Below, piece by piece: positions 1-7,875 of a DNA stretch of 52,184 nucleotides. Under the pieces are notes generated by a model, which searched no databases, was not told the DNA's origin, and was given only the letters and a program-made list of their open reading frames with translations. Numbering within the stretch: the stretch's first letter is position 1; each line of letters starts with the position of its first letter. Origin of the DNA: Candidatus Chromulinivoraceae bacterium (GTDB taxonomy: Bacteria > Patescibacteriota > Saccharimonadia > Saccharimonadales > Saccharimonadaceae); the NCBI GenBank assembly GCA_035478595.1, contig DATIJL010000005.1:1-52184 (forward strand), written 5' to 3'. The position numbers were made by a program, and so were the translations under genes.

Positions 1-397
<397 letters not shown>

Positions 398-608
398 TTA
401 TGTCCTTGTCACCTCTGTTACTGCTTGACAGTAACGCCGGTGATGAGGTAGACTTGACTAGTAATTGGTGTTTATCACCAATGTCAGTTTTTACAACTTA
501 CATACCGTGCCCTTTTTGGAACTCTGCTTTGCAGATGACCAAAATGGACATCGAAGCAAGGGTTGATCACACTACTTTTATAGTAGAACCAGTGATCTCA
601 AGCCTTGC
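398..608 (+). other. 23S-5S internal transcribed spacer with processing-type hairpins
   Basis: About 210 nt with no gene. It folds into successive hairpins: GTTACTG/CAGTAAC around 418-436, ATTGGTG/CACCAAT around 463-481, and a long stem 552-561 with 603-612 (CGAAGCAAGG/CCTTGCTTCG) that has nested arms GATCAC/GTGATC. Such hairpins are typical RNase III-like processing substrates in rRNA precursors (established for other bacteria; inferred here). An open frame from 400 crosses this region into 5S, but its peptide shows no protein character and it is rejected as a gene. Confidence 0.6.
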
Positions 609-717
609 TTCGGTGCCCATGGCGCTGAGGAAATACCTGTTCCCATTCCGAACACAGAAGTCAAGCTCAGCAGCGGCGATTATACTGCCAAAAGTGGGAA
701 ACTAGCACGGTGCCGAA
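609..717 (+). rRNA. rrf: 5S ribosomal RNA
   Basis: A 109-nt 5S rRNA. The ends pair as helix I (TTCGGTGCC at 609-617 with GGTGCCGAA at 709-717, allowing G-U pairs). The interior has the conserved CCCATTCCGAACACAGAAG block and the loop GGGAAACTAGCAC. It lies downstream of 23S on the same strand, as in a standard rRNA operon, and is followed five bases later by an intrinsic terminator. The ends are set by the helix I pairing. Confidence 0.95.
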
Positions 718-721
718 TTAT

Positions 722-752
722 AAAAAGGACTTCCGAATAGGAAGTCCTTTTT
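722..752 (+). terminator. Intrinsic terminator of the rRNA operon
   Basis: Inverted repeat AAAGGACTTCC/GGAAGTCCTTT (724-734 and 740-750) with a 5-nt loop and a T-run, directly after 5S rRNA. Confidence 0.92.
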
Positions 753-754
753 CT

Positions 755-783
755 TTGGCTTAAACCGCTTATGCTATTAATAA
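755..783 (+). promoter_or_regulatory. Candidate promoter for a small RNA
   Basis: TTGGCT at 755-760, a 17-nt spacer and TAATAA at 778-783. A transcript would begin near 790 and could run to the hairpin at 917-946. The match to the sigma-70 consensus is only moderate. Confidence 0.4.
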
Positions 784-789
784 AAAGTA

Positions 790-946
790 CCCCCTATCTC
801 CGCGTCTACAGGACTTATTGATATAAGATGAGTACATACTCATCTTTGGAACAAACAAGCTATCGTAGGCTTGTGAGACGTCTTATACAGGTGTTCCCTT
901 GGGGCGATAGAATATAAAACGACCACTCTTATGGGGGTGGTCGTTT
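790..946 (+). ncRNA. Candidate structured small RNA or leader RNA of unknown class
   Basis: The 718-1131 gap has no convincing ORF but has internal pairing: CTATCTCC near 793 with GGCGATAG near 903, CGTCT near 803 with AGACG near 878, and hairpins GATGAG/CTCATC and ACAAGC/GCTTGT. It ends in a strong hairpin AAACGACCAC/GTGGTCGTTT (917-926 and 937-946). A second hairpin GTTTGAG/CTCAAAC follows at 948-975. The overall shape is an elongated closed rod of about 157 nt. I do not recognise SRP RNA, tmRNA, RNase P or a known riboswitch. It could be 6S-like, a new small RNA, or only spacer. Confidence 0.35.
917..946 (+). terminator. Strong hairpin, probable terminator
   Basis: Ten-base stem AAACGACCAC/GTGGTCGTTT ending in three Ts. 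It would end the candidate RNA starting near 790. Confidence 0.6.
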
Positions 947-1053
947 AGTTTGAGTCAGGTTTTTAGGGCTCAAACAGGTGCGTACTCTATAGTATCGCAT
1001 CAGATGGATATAGGCAATATTATGAATACAATAATATAACGCTCATGTAAATA

Positions 1054-1082
1054 TTGACAAAAAGCATAAGCTATGCTATATT
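1054..1082 (+). promoter_or_regulatory. Promoter with embedded dyad, upstream of the KGG gene
   Basis: TTGACA (1054-1059), 17-nt spacer, TATATT (1077-1082): close to the sigma-70 consensus. The spacer holds a perfect inverted repeat AGCATA-AGC-TATGCT (1062-1076) touching the -10 element, which could be a repressor operator. Confidence 0.85.
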
Positions 1083-1131
1083 AGAGTACATACACATATC
1101 ACGTGTGAGGTAATAAAGGAGAACTATTCCT

Positions 1132-1371
1132 ATGGCAGGAACTAAAACTGGTGGCCAGAAGGCTGCTGCTAAGAACTTGGCAAAAGACCCTGACTTTTAC
1201 GCTAAAATTGGCGCTAAAGGTGGCCGTAATGGTAGTACGGGTGGTTTTGCCGCTAACCCAGCCCTGGCTCGTATTGCCGGCGCTAAGGGTGGCCGTATCT
1301 CTCGCCGTAAAAAAGCGAACACTACGGTCGCAACGACAACTTCTGATGAAGATATAGCACAGGCCGCTTAA
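1132..1371 (+). CDS. KGG-motif small basic protein (stress-induced KGG-repeat-like)
   Basis: A 79-residue protein with two GAKGGR copies (about residues 27-32 and 50-55) in a Lys/Gly/Ala-rich, low-complexity sequence. The motif resembles the KGG repeat found in stress-induced proteins such as GsiB and YciG; whether this protein responds to stress is inference. The start is firm: AAAGGAG lies 10 nt upstream of ATG and a near-consensus promoter ends about 50 nt before it. Monocistronic, between an upstream non-coding region and a bidirectional terminator. The strong promoter, good Shine-Dalgarno and dyad suggest an abundant, regulated product. It has no catalytic motif or membrane segment. A nucleic-acid-binding role is possible from its basic charge but is not shown. 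Confidence 0.85.
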   Translation: MAGTKTGGQKAAAKNLAKDPDFYAKIGAKGGRNGSTGGFAANPALARIAGAKGGRISRRKKANTTVATTTSDEDIAQAA

Positions 1372-1386
1372 GCGGAACCAGTTATA

Positions 1387-1426
1387 AAATTAAATATCGC
1401 CTCGTTAGAGAGGCGATATTTAATTT
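1387..1426. terminator. Bidirectional terminator between convergent genes
   Basis: A 17-bp perfect stem (1387-1403 with 1410-1426) with a 6-nt loop; the A-rich and T-rich outer ends give a U-tract on both strands. The stop codon of the minus-strand zincin gene lies inside the 3' arm. Confidence 0.92.
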
Positions 1427-1884
1427 GTCGTAATTTTATAACGTCGCAGTGCGCATATACGGGCTTCATTGACTTGCCAGTGAGCGTGGCAAGCTACGCA
1501 CTTATATTCAGCTGTTTTTATTTGAATTCCCGTAGCGCTGCATTGGGGACATAAGCTTCGCGCATGGAGCCAATCACGGTAGGTATCCAGGGAGTCTTCT
1601 ACGAAATCATCTGGTATGGTTACTTCGTAAAAAGGTGCGAGGTGAGTCTGTGCGTATTGCCAAGCAGCGCGTTCCATCTTGATTAGCTCTATGTCGCGGG
1701 TATACGAAGCATGTTCTAAAACGGCGTGCGCCACTTCGTGGAGTAGCGAACTGGTATCGTCTGTATCCTTAGGATAGGTGATCGTTTCGTTCTCTGGTGA
1801 CCAATGGAACTCGTTGCGAGCGTCAAAAAGTAGGTCAGGATAAGCCGACTGTAGTCTATTTATCAGTAAGGTAATCGATTGCAT
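1420..1884 (-). CDS. Small zincin-like metalloprotease with C-terminal zinc ribbon
   Basis: A 154-residue cytosolic protein with no signal peptide. HEVAH at residues 49-53 is the HExxH zinc/catalytic motif; Glu71 is a plausible third ligand. The C-terminus has two CxxC pairs (residues 112-115 and 129-132) forming a rubredoxin-like zinc ribbon. The combination resembles SprT-like or ImmA/IrrE-like zincins, but I cannot assign the exact family. The ATG at 1884 lies inside the end of the upstream ROK gene (29-bp overlap), so the two are co-transcribed and probably translationally coupled. Its stop is inside the shared bidirectional terminator. Substrate unknown; SprT-type DNA-protein crosslink repair is one possibility by analogy only. 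Confidence 0.75.
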   Translation of the reverse strand: MQSITLLINRLQSAYPDLLFDARNEFHWSPENETITYPKDTDDTSSLLHEVAHAVLEHASYTRDIELIKMERAAWQYAQTHLAPFYEVTIPDDFVEDSLDTYRDWLHARSLCPQCSATGIQIKTAEYKCVACHAHWQVNEARICALRRYKITTN

Positions 1885-2671
1885 AGTAATAGCATCCGTA
1901 CACGACGGCCATTTCGGGGTGTTTTGCTTGCCTGAATTTAGGGCAGGGAATGTGCGGAGGTAGTTTCTCTCGTAGAATGGCTTTTAGTTGGTCGTCGTAC
2001 TGCTTAAAATAAGTACCGATACTACCACCAATAATGATGGTATCTGGCTGTAGGAGTGGTACGATCGCGAGAAACCCTCGGCTGATTCTATCGGCAATCT
2101 GATTCCAAGTTCGCTTGCTTGTAATGTCGCGAGCGTACTTGCCATACACCTCTACAATGGCGTGACCAGAGGCAAAACGCTCCCACTCCTGCACTAATCC
2201 ATCGTATTCAACGAGCATACGTCCGCCTTCGCTATAGCGAAGACCGGGATCGATTTTGCCATTTGTAGTAATACCTGTGCCGATACCAGTACTAATCGTG
2301 ACATAGAGAGATGAGATTGGCATTGGCGTTAATACGCGAGTCTCAGCTAGTCCAGCCAGATTAGCATCGTTTTCTATAAACACGGGAGCATTGCCAAAGA
2401 CTCCTGAGAGAGCCTTTTGTGCGGTGAAGTTTTTCCAGCCTAAATTATTACACCATATGGCCACACCATCTTTAATAATGCCGGGTAGTGCAACCACGAC
2501 GGCTTCTATCTTTTCGCCTCCATAGGTTTCTTGCAATGTGCGGCGCAAAAGAGCTACATATTCAGCTTCTCGACGAGGTGTCGGAAACTTTATGGTTTTA
2601 CCTAGCGTTCCATCGCGCTTGAAGCCGGCGATGAGCGTTTTTGTGGCCCCTGTATCTACCGCTACTAACAT
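1856..2671 (-). CDS. ROK-family sugar kinase-like protein
   Basis: A 271-residue protein of the ROK (repressor, ORF, kinase) family. It shows the N-terminal phosphate loop DTGATKT (residues 6-12), the sugar-site segment ENDANLAGLAE with the catalytic Asp, the second phosphate loop STGIGTGI and the C-terminal IIIGGSIG adenosine motif. It has no DNA-binding domain, so it is probably a kinase (glucose, N-acetylhexosamine or similar) in the cytosol. The usual ROK zinc signature (GHxxxxxxGxxCxCGxxGC) is absent; the corresponding stretch has no cysteines. First gene of a minus-strand pair with the zincin gene. A possible extended -10 (TGC-TAAACT, 2683-2678) lies 6 nt before the ATG, so the mRNA may be leaderless. 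Confidence 0.85.
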   Translation of the reverse strand: MLVAVDTGATKTLIAGFKRDGTLGKTIKFPTPRREAEYVALLRRTLQETYGGEKIEAVVVALPGIIKDGVAIWCNNLGWKNFTAQKALSGVFGNAPVFIENDANLAGLAETRVLTPMPISSLYVTISTGIGTGITTNGKIDPGLRYSEGGRMLVEYDGLVQEWERFASGHAIVEVYGKYARDITSKRTWNQIADRISRGFLAIVPLLQPDTIIIGGSIGTYFKQYDDQLKAILREKLPPHIPCPKFRQAKHPEMAVVYGCYYYAIDYLTDK

Positions 2672-2699
2672 ATTCGTAGTTTAGCATACAATTCACGAG

Positions 2700-2728
2700 T
2701 TGCGCCTTTGCCTATAAAAAGTTATAGT
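2700..2728 (+). promoter_or_regulatory. Promoter of the LPQTG protein gene
   Basis: TTGCGC (2700-2705), 17-nt spacer, TATAGT (2723-2728). GTGAGGG at 2741-2747 is the likely ribosome-binding site for the ATG at 2758. Confidence 0.7.
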
Positions 2729-2757
2729 AAAGAAAAGTAAGTGAGGGAATAACAGAT

Positions 2758-3132
2758 ATGACACGAACAAATCAGGGTGGTTCGGTGTTGAGCTTTGTGA
2801 TCGTCGCGCTTGTACTGGCTGGTTTGCTTATTGGTGGAGCATATACGATACGCAAACTTACCACGCAATCTGATCAGGCACAGTCGCCGCCAGCACCTGC
2901 CCAGCAGGATAAAACGCCTGATACGAATAAATCACAGCAAGGTGCTTCAAACACAAGCGATCAGCCGCAGGCTACGACGCCTCAATCTAGTACGCAGACA
3001 CAAAGCACGAGTCCGGCCCGGTTACCGCAAACGGGACCTAGGGAGCTTATAGGAAGTATCGTTGCCGTAGCCGCCCTTAGTGGTATGGCGGTATCGTATG
3101 CTCGTTCGCGTCGGCCAGAGCTCTCGCTTTGA
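2758..3132 (+). CDS. Minimal LPXTG-type cell-surface protein
   Basis: A 124-residue protein built almost only of export and anchoring elements. Residues 10-31 form a hydrophobic signal or membrane segment. About 55 residues rich in Gln, Ser, Thr and Pro follow. Then come LPQTG (residues 89-93), a second hydrophobic stretch (about 97-114) and a basic tail with RSRR. This is the layout of a sortase sorting signal (LPXTG, membrane span, positive tail). No folded domain is visible between the two ends, so it may be a spacer, a decoy or a short surface filament component. No sortase is in the window. It has its own promoter and sits just upstream of the rpsA promoter. The alternative is a plain bitopic membrane protein in which LPQTG is accidental. 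Confidence 0.7.
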   Translation: MTRTNQGGSVLSFVIVALVLAGLLIGGAYTIRKLTTQSDQAQSPPAPAQQDKTPDTNKSQQGASNTSDQPQATTPQSSTQTQSTSPARLPQTGPRELIGSIVAVAALSGMAVSYARSRRPELSL

Positions 3133-3158
3133 CTTTTTACCTCTATATGAGGTACAAT
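3129..3158 (+). promoter_or_regulatory. rpsA promoter with embedded dyad
   Basis: TTGACT (3129-3134), 18-nt spacer, TACAAT (3153-3158). The inverted repeat TACCTC-TATAT-GAGGTA (3138-3154) fills the spacer and overlaps the -10 element. Confidence 0.8.
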
Positions 3159-3231
3159 AGGAGGTAATCTAGGTGCACTATTTAAGCGTGTCTCCAGAAA
3201 TATCAATTAAGGAAGGAGTCTTTTAAGACTT

Positions 3232-4308
3232 ATGGCAACAAAAGCCGCAATAACAATGGATGATTTGCTCGCTTCTCACGAAGACAGCGTCAAGCAAATA
3301 ACAGCAGGAGAAATGGTAACAGGTACGGTTCTTTCACTTCGTAAACACGAAGTACTGATCGACCTTGGCGCTCAGGGTGTTGGTTACGTACCACGCCGCG
3401 AGGTTGGGTTCTCTCGTGCACTTAAAGAAGGTGATGAAGTCACTGCAAGCGTTGTCGACGCTGAACTCGACAACGGTTACTCGCTCCTCTCACTTCGTAA
3501 GGCTGCTAAGGATCGTGGCTGGGAAGAAGTAGCTGCAAAGATGGAGACTGGCGACATTATCGAAGTCTCACCATACGATGCAAATCGTGGTGGTCTACTT
3601 GTAGAGTTTGAAGGTGTCCGTGGATTCCTACCAGTTTCGCAATTGTCAGCTGAACACTACCCACGTGTTGGTTCAAGCGACAAAGATGAAATCCTCCAGC
3701 GCCTGAATGCTCTTGTTGGTCAAAATCTTAAGGTTCGTATCCTTGATAGCGACCGCAAAGCTAACAAGCTTATCTTTAGTGAAAAAGAAGCTGTTAAAGA
3801 AGGCCTCGCTGAGCGCTTTGAAAAACTTAAGGTTGGCGATACTGTTTCTGGTGTTGTAACCGGCGTCGTAGACTTCGGCGTATTTGTAAACGTTGAAGGT
3901 ATCGAAGGTCTTGTGCACATCTCAGAAATCAGCTGGGAGCGTGTGAACAACCCAAGCGACTATGTAAAGGTTGGTCAAACAATCGAAGCTAAGATTATTT
4001 CAATCGACAAAGATCGTTTGAGCCTTAGTATCAAGCAGCTTACCAAAGACCCATGGCTCGATGAAGTTGAGCAGTTCAAGGCTGGCGACAAAGTTGAAGG
4101 TACGGTTACTCGTATCACTCCGTTTGGCGCATTCGTGCAGATTAGCCCTGCTGTTGAAGCCCTCGTGCACATCAGTGAACTTGGTGACGGTAATGATGTA
4201 GACCCTGAGAAGGTCTTTACCCTGAACGAGCGCAAGAGCTTTACTGTTCTTGATATCGACAAGGACAATCGCAAGATCTCTTTGAGCCTTGCTGACAAGA
4301 AAAAATAA
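3232..4308 (+). CDS. rpsA: Small ribosomal subunit protein S1
   Basis: A 358-residue protein with four S1 RNA-binding (OB-fold) domains at about residues 26-90, 106-185, 200-268 and 284-353. The third and fourth carry the classic signatures DFGVFVNVEGIEGLVHISE and PFGAFVQ...ALVHISEL. S1 helps the 30S subunit bind and unfold mRNA. Four domains match the short S1 of Gram-positive and CPR bacteria rather than the six-domain enterobacterial form. GGAAGGAG at 3211-3218 precedes the ATG. It is followed 66 nt later by infB with no terminator, so the two are probably one translation operon. The large share of genes here without a Shine-Dalgarno makes S1's role in start selection of interest. Confidence 0.95.
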   Translation: MATKAAITMDDLLASHEDSVKQITAGEMVTGTVLSLRKHEVLIDLGAQGVGYVPRREVGFSRALKEGDEVTASVVDAELDNGYSLLSLRKAAKDRGWEEVAAKMETGDIIEVSPYDANRGGLLVEFEGVRGFLPVSQLSAEHYPRVGSSDKDEILQRLNALVGQNLKVRILDSDRKANKLIFSEKEAVKEGLAERFEKLKVGDTVSGVVTGVVDFGVFVNVEGIEGLVHISEISWERVNNPSDYVKVGQTIEAKIISIDKDRLSLSIKQLTKDPWLDEVEQFKAGDKVEGTVTRITPFGAFVQISPAVEALVHISELGDGNDVDPEKVFTLNERKSFTVLDIDKDNRKISLSLADKKK

Positions 4309-4374
4309 ACCTTCCTATGTAATTTACAAGGAACTACGTTCGCCCAAGAGGTGGCGGGCAGAAAGGAGCTACGC

Positions 4375-6147
4375 ATGAGCCAAGAAAAAGTACTTGTTGT
4401 CTCTGACTCGATTACTGTTGGCGAATTGGCTGAAACGCTCAATTTGCCTGTCACCACTTTGATTGGCGAGCTTTTTAAGAACGGTATCGTTGCAACAATT
4501 AACCAACGAATCGATTTTGAAACAGCAACTATCATTGTAGAAGAGCTCGGTCTCGACGTGACGCTCGAAAAACGCGAAAACTCACAAACAGTTGAGCGTA
4601 AAGTTCATCAATTATCAGATAAGGCTGTTGACCGTCCACCTATCGTGGCAGTCATGGGTCATGTTGACCATGGTAAAACTAGCCTTTTAGACGCCATTCT
4701 CGGTACAAAAACGACCGAAGGTGAAGCAGGCGGTATTACCCAGCACATTAGTGCTTATCAGACGGTTCGCAAAAACCGTTCTATTACTCTACTCGATACA
4801 CCAGGTCACGAGGCGTTCGCTGCGCTACGTCAACATGGCGCGACGCTTACTGACGTTGTCGTTATCGTTGTAGCGGCTGACGATGGTGTAAAGCCACAGA
4901 CAGTGGAGGCTATCCGCTTTGCCCAGAATGCCAACGCTAAAATTGTTGTTGCTATTAACAAGATGGATAAAGAAACCGCTAATCCTCAGATGGTTAAAAC
5001 GCAGCTTGCAACCGAGCATCACCTTAACCCAGAAGAATGGGGTGGTGATACGGTGATGGTTGAGGTAAGCGCAAAAACTGGCCAAAATATCGACAAATTA
5101 CTTGATATGGTCCTTTTGGTAGCTGACCTTGAAGAGCTTAAAGCGGATATCGACGTCCCTGCGGAAGGTCTTGTTATCGAATCTCACATGGAGACTGGTC
5201 GTGGTGCTGTAGTCGGTCTGCTCGTACAGCAGGGTAAGCTTAAACCAGGTCATTTCTTAGTTGCCGGCACTGCTTATGGTAAAATCCGCACACTTCTTGA
5301 CTTTAAAGGCCGCACACTTAAAGAGGCTGGTCCATCAACTCCGGTAACGGTAACTGGTTTTAAAGAACTACCTCAGTTTGGCGATGTCTTTGTGATCGTT
5401 AAGAACGAAAAAGAAGCTCGTCACGCCTCGGAGCGTGCTCGTATTGATCGTGAAAAGAGCGCGGCAACCACTAACGTAACGGGCGCTGACCTTCTTAAGA
5501 TGATGAATCAAAAGCATGATACCCAAGAGGTGAATGTCATCGTGAAGGCCGACGTGCAGGGGTCTCTGACGTCTGTAATGGACAGCCTTCGTCTCGTTGA
5601 TACCGGCGGGGAAGTTAATATGCGCATTATCGGCAGCGGAGTCGGTAATATCTCTGAAAACGACATTCGTCTTGCTGAAGGTGATAACACTATTATCTAT
5701 GGTTTTAACGTTGAGCTTTCACCAGCCGTAAAGCGCTTGGCTATGCGCGAAAAAATCCAAGTACGTCTCTTCAAAGTTATCTACGAACTGCTTGACGATG
5801 CTCGCCAGTCTATGGAAGCATTGCTTGCTCCAGAGGTTGTTGAGACTGAACTCGGGAAATTGACCATCAAAGGTATTTTCCGTACGATGAAAGATCAGAT
5901 TATTGCCGGTGGTGAAGTCACGAGCGGTAAAGCTGTACCTAATGTGCTTGCTCGTGTAAAACGTGGTGATGAACAAGTTTCAGAGGTAGAAGTCTTGAGC
6001 GTTCAACGCCAGCAGCAAGAAGCAAAAGAAGTCTTTGAAGGCGAAATGTGTGGTCTTTCGCTAAAAATCGAGAAAAAATTCCAACTTGAAGAGGGTGACA
6101 AGCTCGAGTTCTTTACCCGTGAACTTGTAAAAAGAACGCTTAAGTAG
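4375..6147 (+). CDS. infB: Translation initiation factor IF-2
   Basis: The GTPase that places initiator tRNA on the 30S subunit and promotes subunit joining. A short IF2 N-terminal domain (about residues 8-60) is followed by the G domain with G1 GHVDHGKT (95-102), G3 DTPGHE and G4 NKMD, then the beta-barrel domain, domain III and the fMet-tRNA-binding C-terminal domain (ending near [10 protein letters not shown]). At 590 residues it lacks the long N-terminal extensions of model bacteria. I place the start at ATG 4375, not at the upstream in-frame GTG 4351, because AAAGGAG (4362-4368) sits 6 nt before 4375 and would fall inside the longer frame. Downstream there is an intrinsic terminator; nusA and rbfA are not adjacent. 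Confidence 0.95.
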   Translation: MSQEKVLVVSDSITVGELAETLNLPVTTLIGELFKNGIVATINQRIDFETATIIVEELGLDVTLEKRENSQTVERKVHQLSDKAVDRPPIVAVMGHVDHGKTSLLDAILGTKTTEGEAGGITQHISAYQTVRKNRSITLLDTPGHEAFAALRQHGATLTDVVVIVVAADDGVKPQTVEAIRFAQNANAKIVVAINKMDKETANPQMVKTQLATEHHLNPEEWGGDTVMVEVSAKTGQNIDKLLDMVLLVADLEELKADIDVPAEGLVIESHMETGRGAVVGLLVQQGKLKPGHFLVAGTAYGKIRTLLDFKGRTLKEAGPSTPVTVTGFKELPQFGDVFVIVKNEKEARHASERARIDREKSAATTNVTGADLLKMMNQKHDTQEVNVIVKADVQGSLTSVMDSLRLVDTGGEVNMRIIGSGVGNISENDIRLAEGDNTIIYGFNVELSPAVKRLAMREKIQVRLFKVIYELLDDARQSMEALLAPEVVETELGKLTIKGIFRTMKDQIIAGGEVTSGKAVPNVLARVKRGDEQVSEVEVLSVQRQQQEAKEVFEGEMCGLSLKIEKKFQLEEGDKLEFFTRELVKRTLK

Positions 6148-6168
6148 GTATAAATAATAGCTCGTCCG

Positions 6169-6195
6169 AATGCTCCGATATCTCGGAGCATTTTT
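6169..6195 (+). terminator. Terminator after infB
   Basis: Stem AATGCTCCGA/TCGGAGCATT (6169-6178 and 6183-6192) with a 4-nt loop and TTTTT. Confidence 0.9.
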
Positions 6196-6220
6196 GGTTA
6201 CCATTTTGAGTCGCTTATAC

Positions 6221-6249
6221 TTGACTTAACAGAGAAAGTATGCTAGTAT
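6221..6249 (+). promoter_or_regulatory. Promoter of the acidic repeat protein gene
   Basis: TTGACT (6221-6226), 17-nt spacer, TAGTAT (6244-6249), with an extended -10 TGC just before it. Confidence 0.85.
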
Positions 6250-6310
6250 TTCACTATTAGTTAAAAATAAACACACGAAAATCACTAAGCACACTCCGAA
6301 GGAGAAAAAC

Positions 6311-7834
6311 ATGTCAGAACAGCTGTCCACCACGAGCGAACCTGAGAAGCAAGAAGTCTCTAACCCATACGAAGGTATGAATCGCGCCACCCTTGATGCG
6401 ATTGTAGAGGCAAAAGGATCTATCGACCCTGACTCTCCGACGCCAGGCGGTGATCTCCGTACTGCTGTGCGGGAGAAACTTGAAGAGTCTGGCGACCAAG
6501 CTGCTTTTCGTCGTGTGTATGACATGAACAATCTCGAACTAAACTCTTTTGTCGAGGGTGCGTCAGGTGAAGTTAAGGAACGTCGCGTAAGTGAGCTCAA
6601 GTCTATTATTGATGCTTACGATAATAACGAATCATTTGGTGATCGTCGTACTAAAATTCGCGAAGCACTTGAAGCTGCTGGTGACACAAGCGCATTCCGC
6701 ACTGTATACGACATGAATAACCTTGATCTTACAAGCTTTGTAAATGACGCTCGTCGCCAACTTGAAGATGAAACAAAGATGGATAAAGACCAGGCTCTCG
6801 AAACCGCCTATAGCGAGTACGAAGAGCGTGAAGGTACACCTTACGACGTCGATAAAGGGCGAGAGAAGGATTCCGACAACGCGCGAGAACTTGCGACCCT
6901 AGAGGCTGTTATAAAGGGCATTAACGAGAACCCAGAAGGTGCTAAGAAACTTGGTGTTTACGAAAAACTTCGTGAGATTCAGAAGCAGCTGGATGAAGCG
7001 CTTGCAAGTGCAGCTGAGCTTACGCCACCAGAAAAAGCGGATCTCAATGACTCCGGCCTCACACCCCCAGAAAAAGCTGATCTTGGTGATGACAAGGAAA
7101 AGGCTGATCTTACGCCTCCTGAGAAAGCTGATCTTGGCGACGATCTAACCCCTCCCAAGAAGGCGGATCTTGGCGATGACGAAAAGCCAGACCTTACGCC
7201 TCCTGAAAAGGCCGATCTTGGTACGGAAAAACCTACGGACGCGGAACTTCAAGATCTTATTGATAACCCTCCTGTGAAGGCTGATCTTGGTGATGATAAA
7301 GAGCCTACTAAGAGTCCCTGGTTGAAGCGTGCGTTCAGCCGTTTGCATGATTTTTACCTCTCAGGCGTAGTACGGGCAACTAACGGTGTGTCGAATACGA
7401 TGGAACGCTTCCGCTCATCTGACAAGAAAAAGGTTGCTGCCGTTGTTGGTGCATTGGCGGTTGTTGGTGCATTTGCAGCATGGCGTCTTGGTGCCTTTGG
7501 TCATGGCGGTGGCGGCGGAGCACATCAGGAGGTTCTTAATAACCAAGGCGGCGGTAATGGTGGTCATACTGGCGGAGAAGTTATTCCTCCAGTAGTACCA
7601 AAAAAGCCTGAGCTACCAAGTGCTGATGGCTCTGCGTATCCTTGGAACTGGGCCGAAAAAGTTGTAGGTCCTGATAAGGCAGAAGCTTGGTTAGAAGGTC
7701 TAAGCAAAGAAGCTGCTAAGGCTGGTCACGATGTTCAGTGGCACGGTAGTGGAACACACAAGTGGGTAAGTATTGACAACGTGAGCCGCACAAAGGACGT
7801 CATAGATATACTTCGTCCATTTGCAAACTCATAG
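6311..7834 (+). CDS. Acidic membrane protein with TPPEKADLGDD repeats
   Basis: A 507-residue protein I cannot assign to a family. The N-terminal part (about 1-236) is highly charged and contains a tandem duplication, each copy ending in a variant of VYDMNNLxLxSFV (about residues 70-80 and 135-145). Residues 237-332 hold five copies of a TPPEKADLGDD-like repeat plus a diverged sixth (NPPVKADLGDD). Then come a basic stretch, one transmembrane segment (about 373-394), a Gly/His-rich linker and an 80-residue C-terminal domain ending in a WVSIDN...DIL motif. It has no N-terminal signal, so the acidic part is probably cytoplasmic and the C-terminal domain outside. GGAG at 6301-6304 supports the ATG. 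It has its own strong promoter. It may be a scaffold or envelope-linking protein; that is a guess from its shape. Confidence 0.7.
   Translation: MSEQLSTTSEPEKQEVSNPYEGMNRATLDAIVEAKGSIDPDSPTPGGDLRTAVREKLEESGDQAAFRRVYDMNNLELNSFVEGASGEVKERRVSELKSIIDAYDNNESFGDRRTKIREALEAAGDTSAFRTVYDMNNLDLTSFVNDARRQLEDETKMDKDQALETAYSEYEEREGTPYDVDKGREKDSDNARELATLEAVIKGINENPEGAKKLGVYEKLREIQKQLDEALASAAELTPPEKADLNDSGLTPPEKADLGDDKEKADLTPPEKADLGDDLTPPKKADLGDDEKPDLTPPEKADLGTEKPTDAELQDLIDNPPVKADLGDDKEPTKSPWLKRAFSRLHDFYLSGVVRATNGVSNTMERFRSSDKKKVAAVVGALAVVGAFAAWRLGAFGHGGGGGAHQEVLNNQGGGNGGHTGGEVIPPVVPKKPELPSADGSAYPWNWAEKVVGPDKAEAWLEGLSKEAAKAGHDVQWHGSGTHKWVSIDNVSRTKDVIDILRPFANS
7018..7302 (+). repeat. In-gene tandem repeat encoding TPPEKADLGDD units
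   Basis: Five to six units of roughly 36-48 bp inside the acidic protein gene, each containing a variant of AARGCKGATCTTGGYGAYGA. Repeat units differ in silent positions, so the array is old rather than a recent slippage product. Confidence 0.8.
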
Positions 7835-7850
7835 TAATTCCTTGTACAAT
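7821..7850 (+). promoter_or_regulatory. Promoter of the 145-residue acidic protein gene
   Basis: TTGCAA (7821-7826), 18-nt spacer, TACAAT (7845-7850). The -35 lies in the last codons of the upstream gene. Confidence 0.7.
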
Positions 7851-7875
7851 AGATGTAAGTAAATAGGGGAAAACA

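Noticed and set aside
400-705. 101-codon open frame across the 23S-5S spacer and 5S rRNA
   Set aside because: It overlaps the 5S rRNA gene, has no ribosome-binding site, and the region is explained by rRNA processing hairpins.
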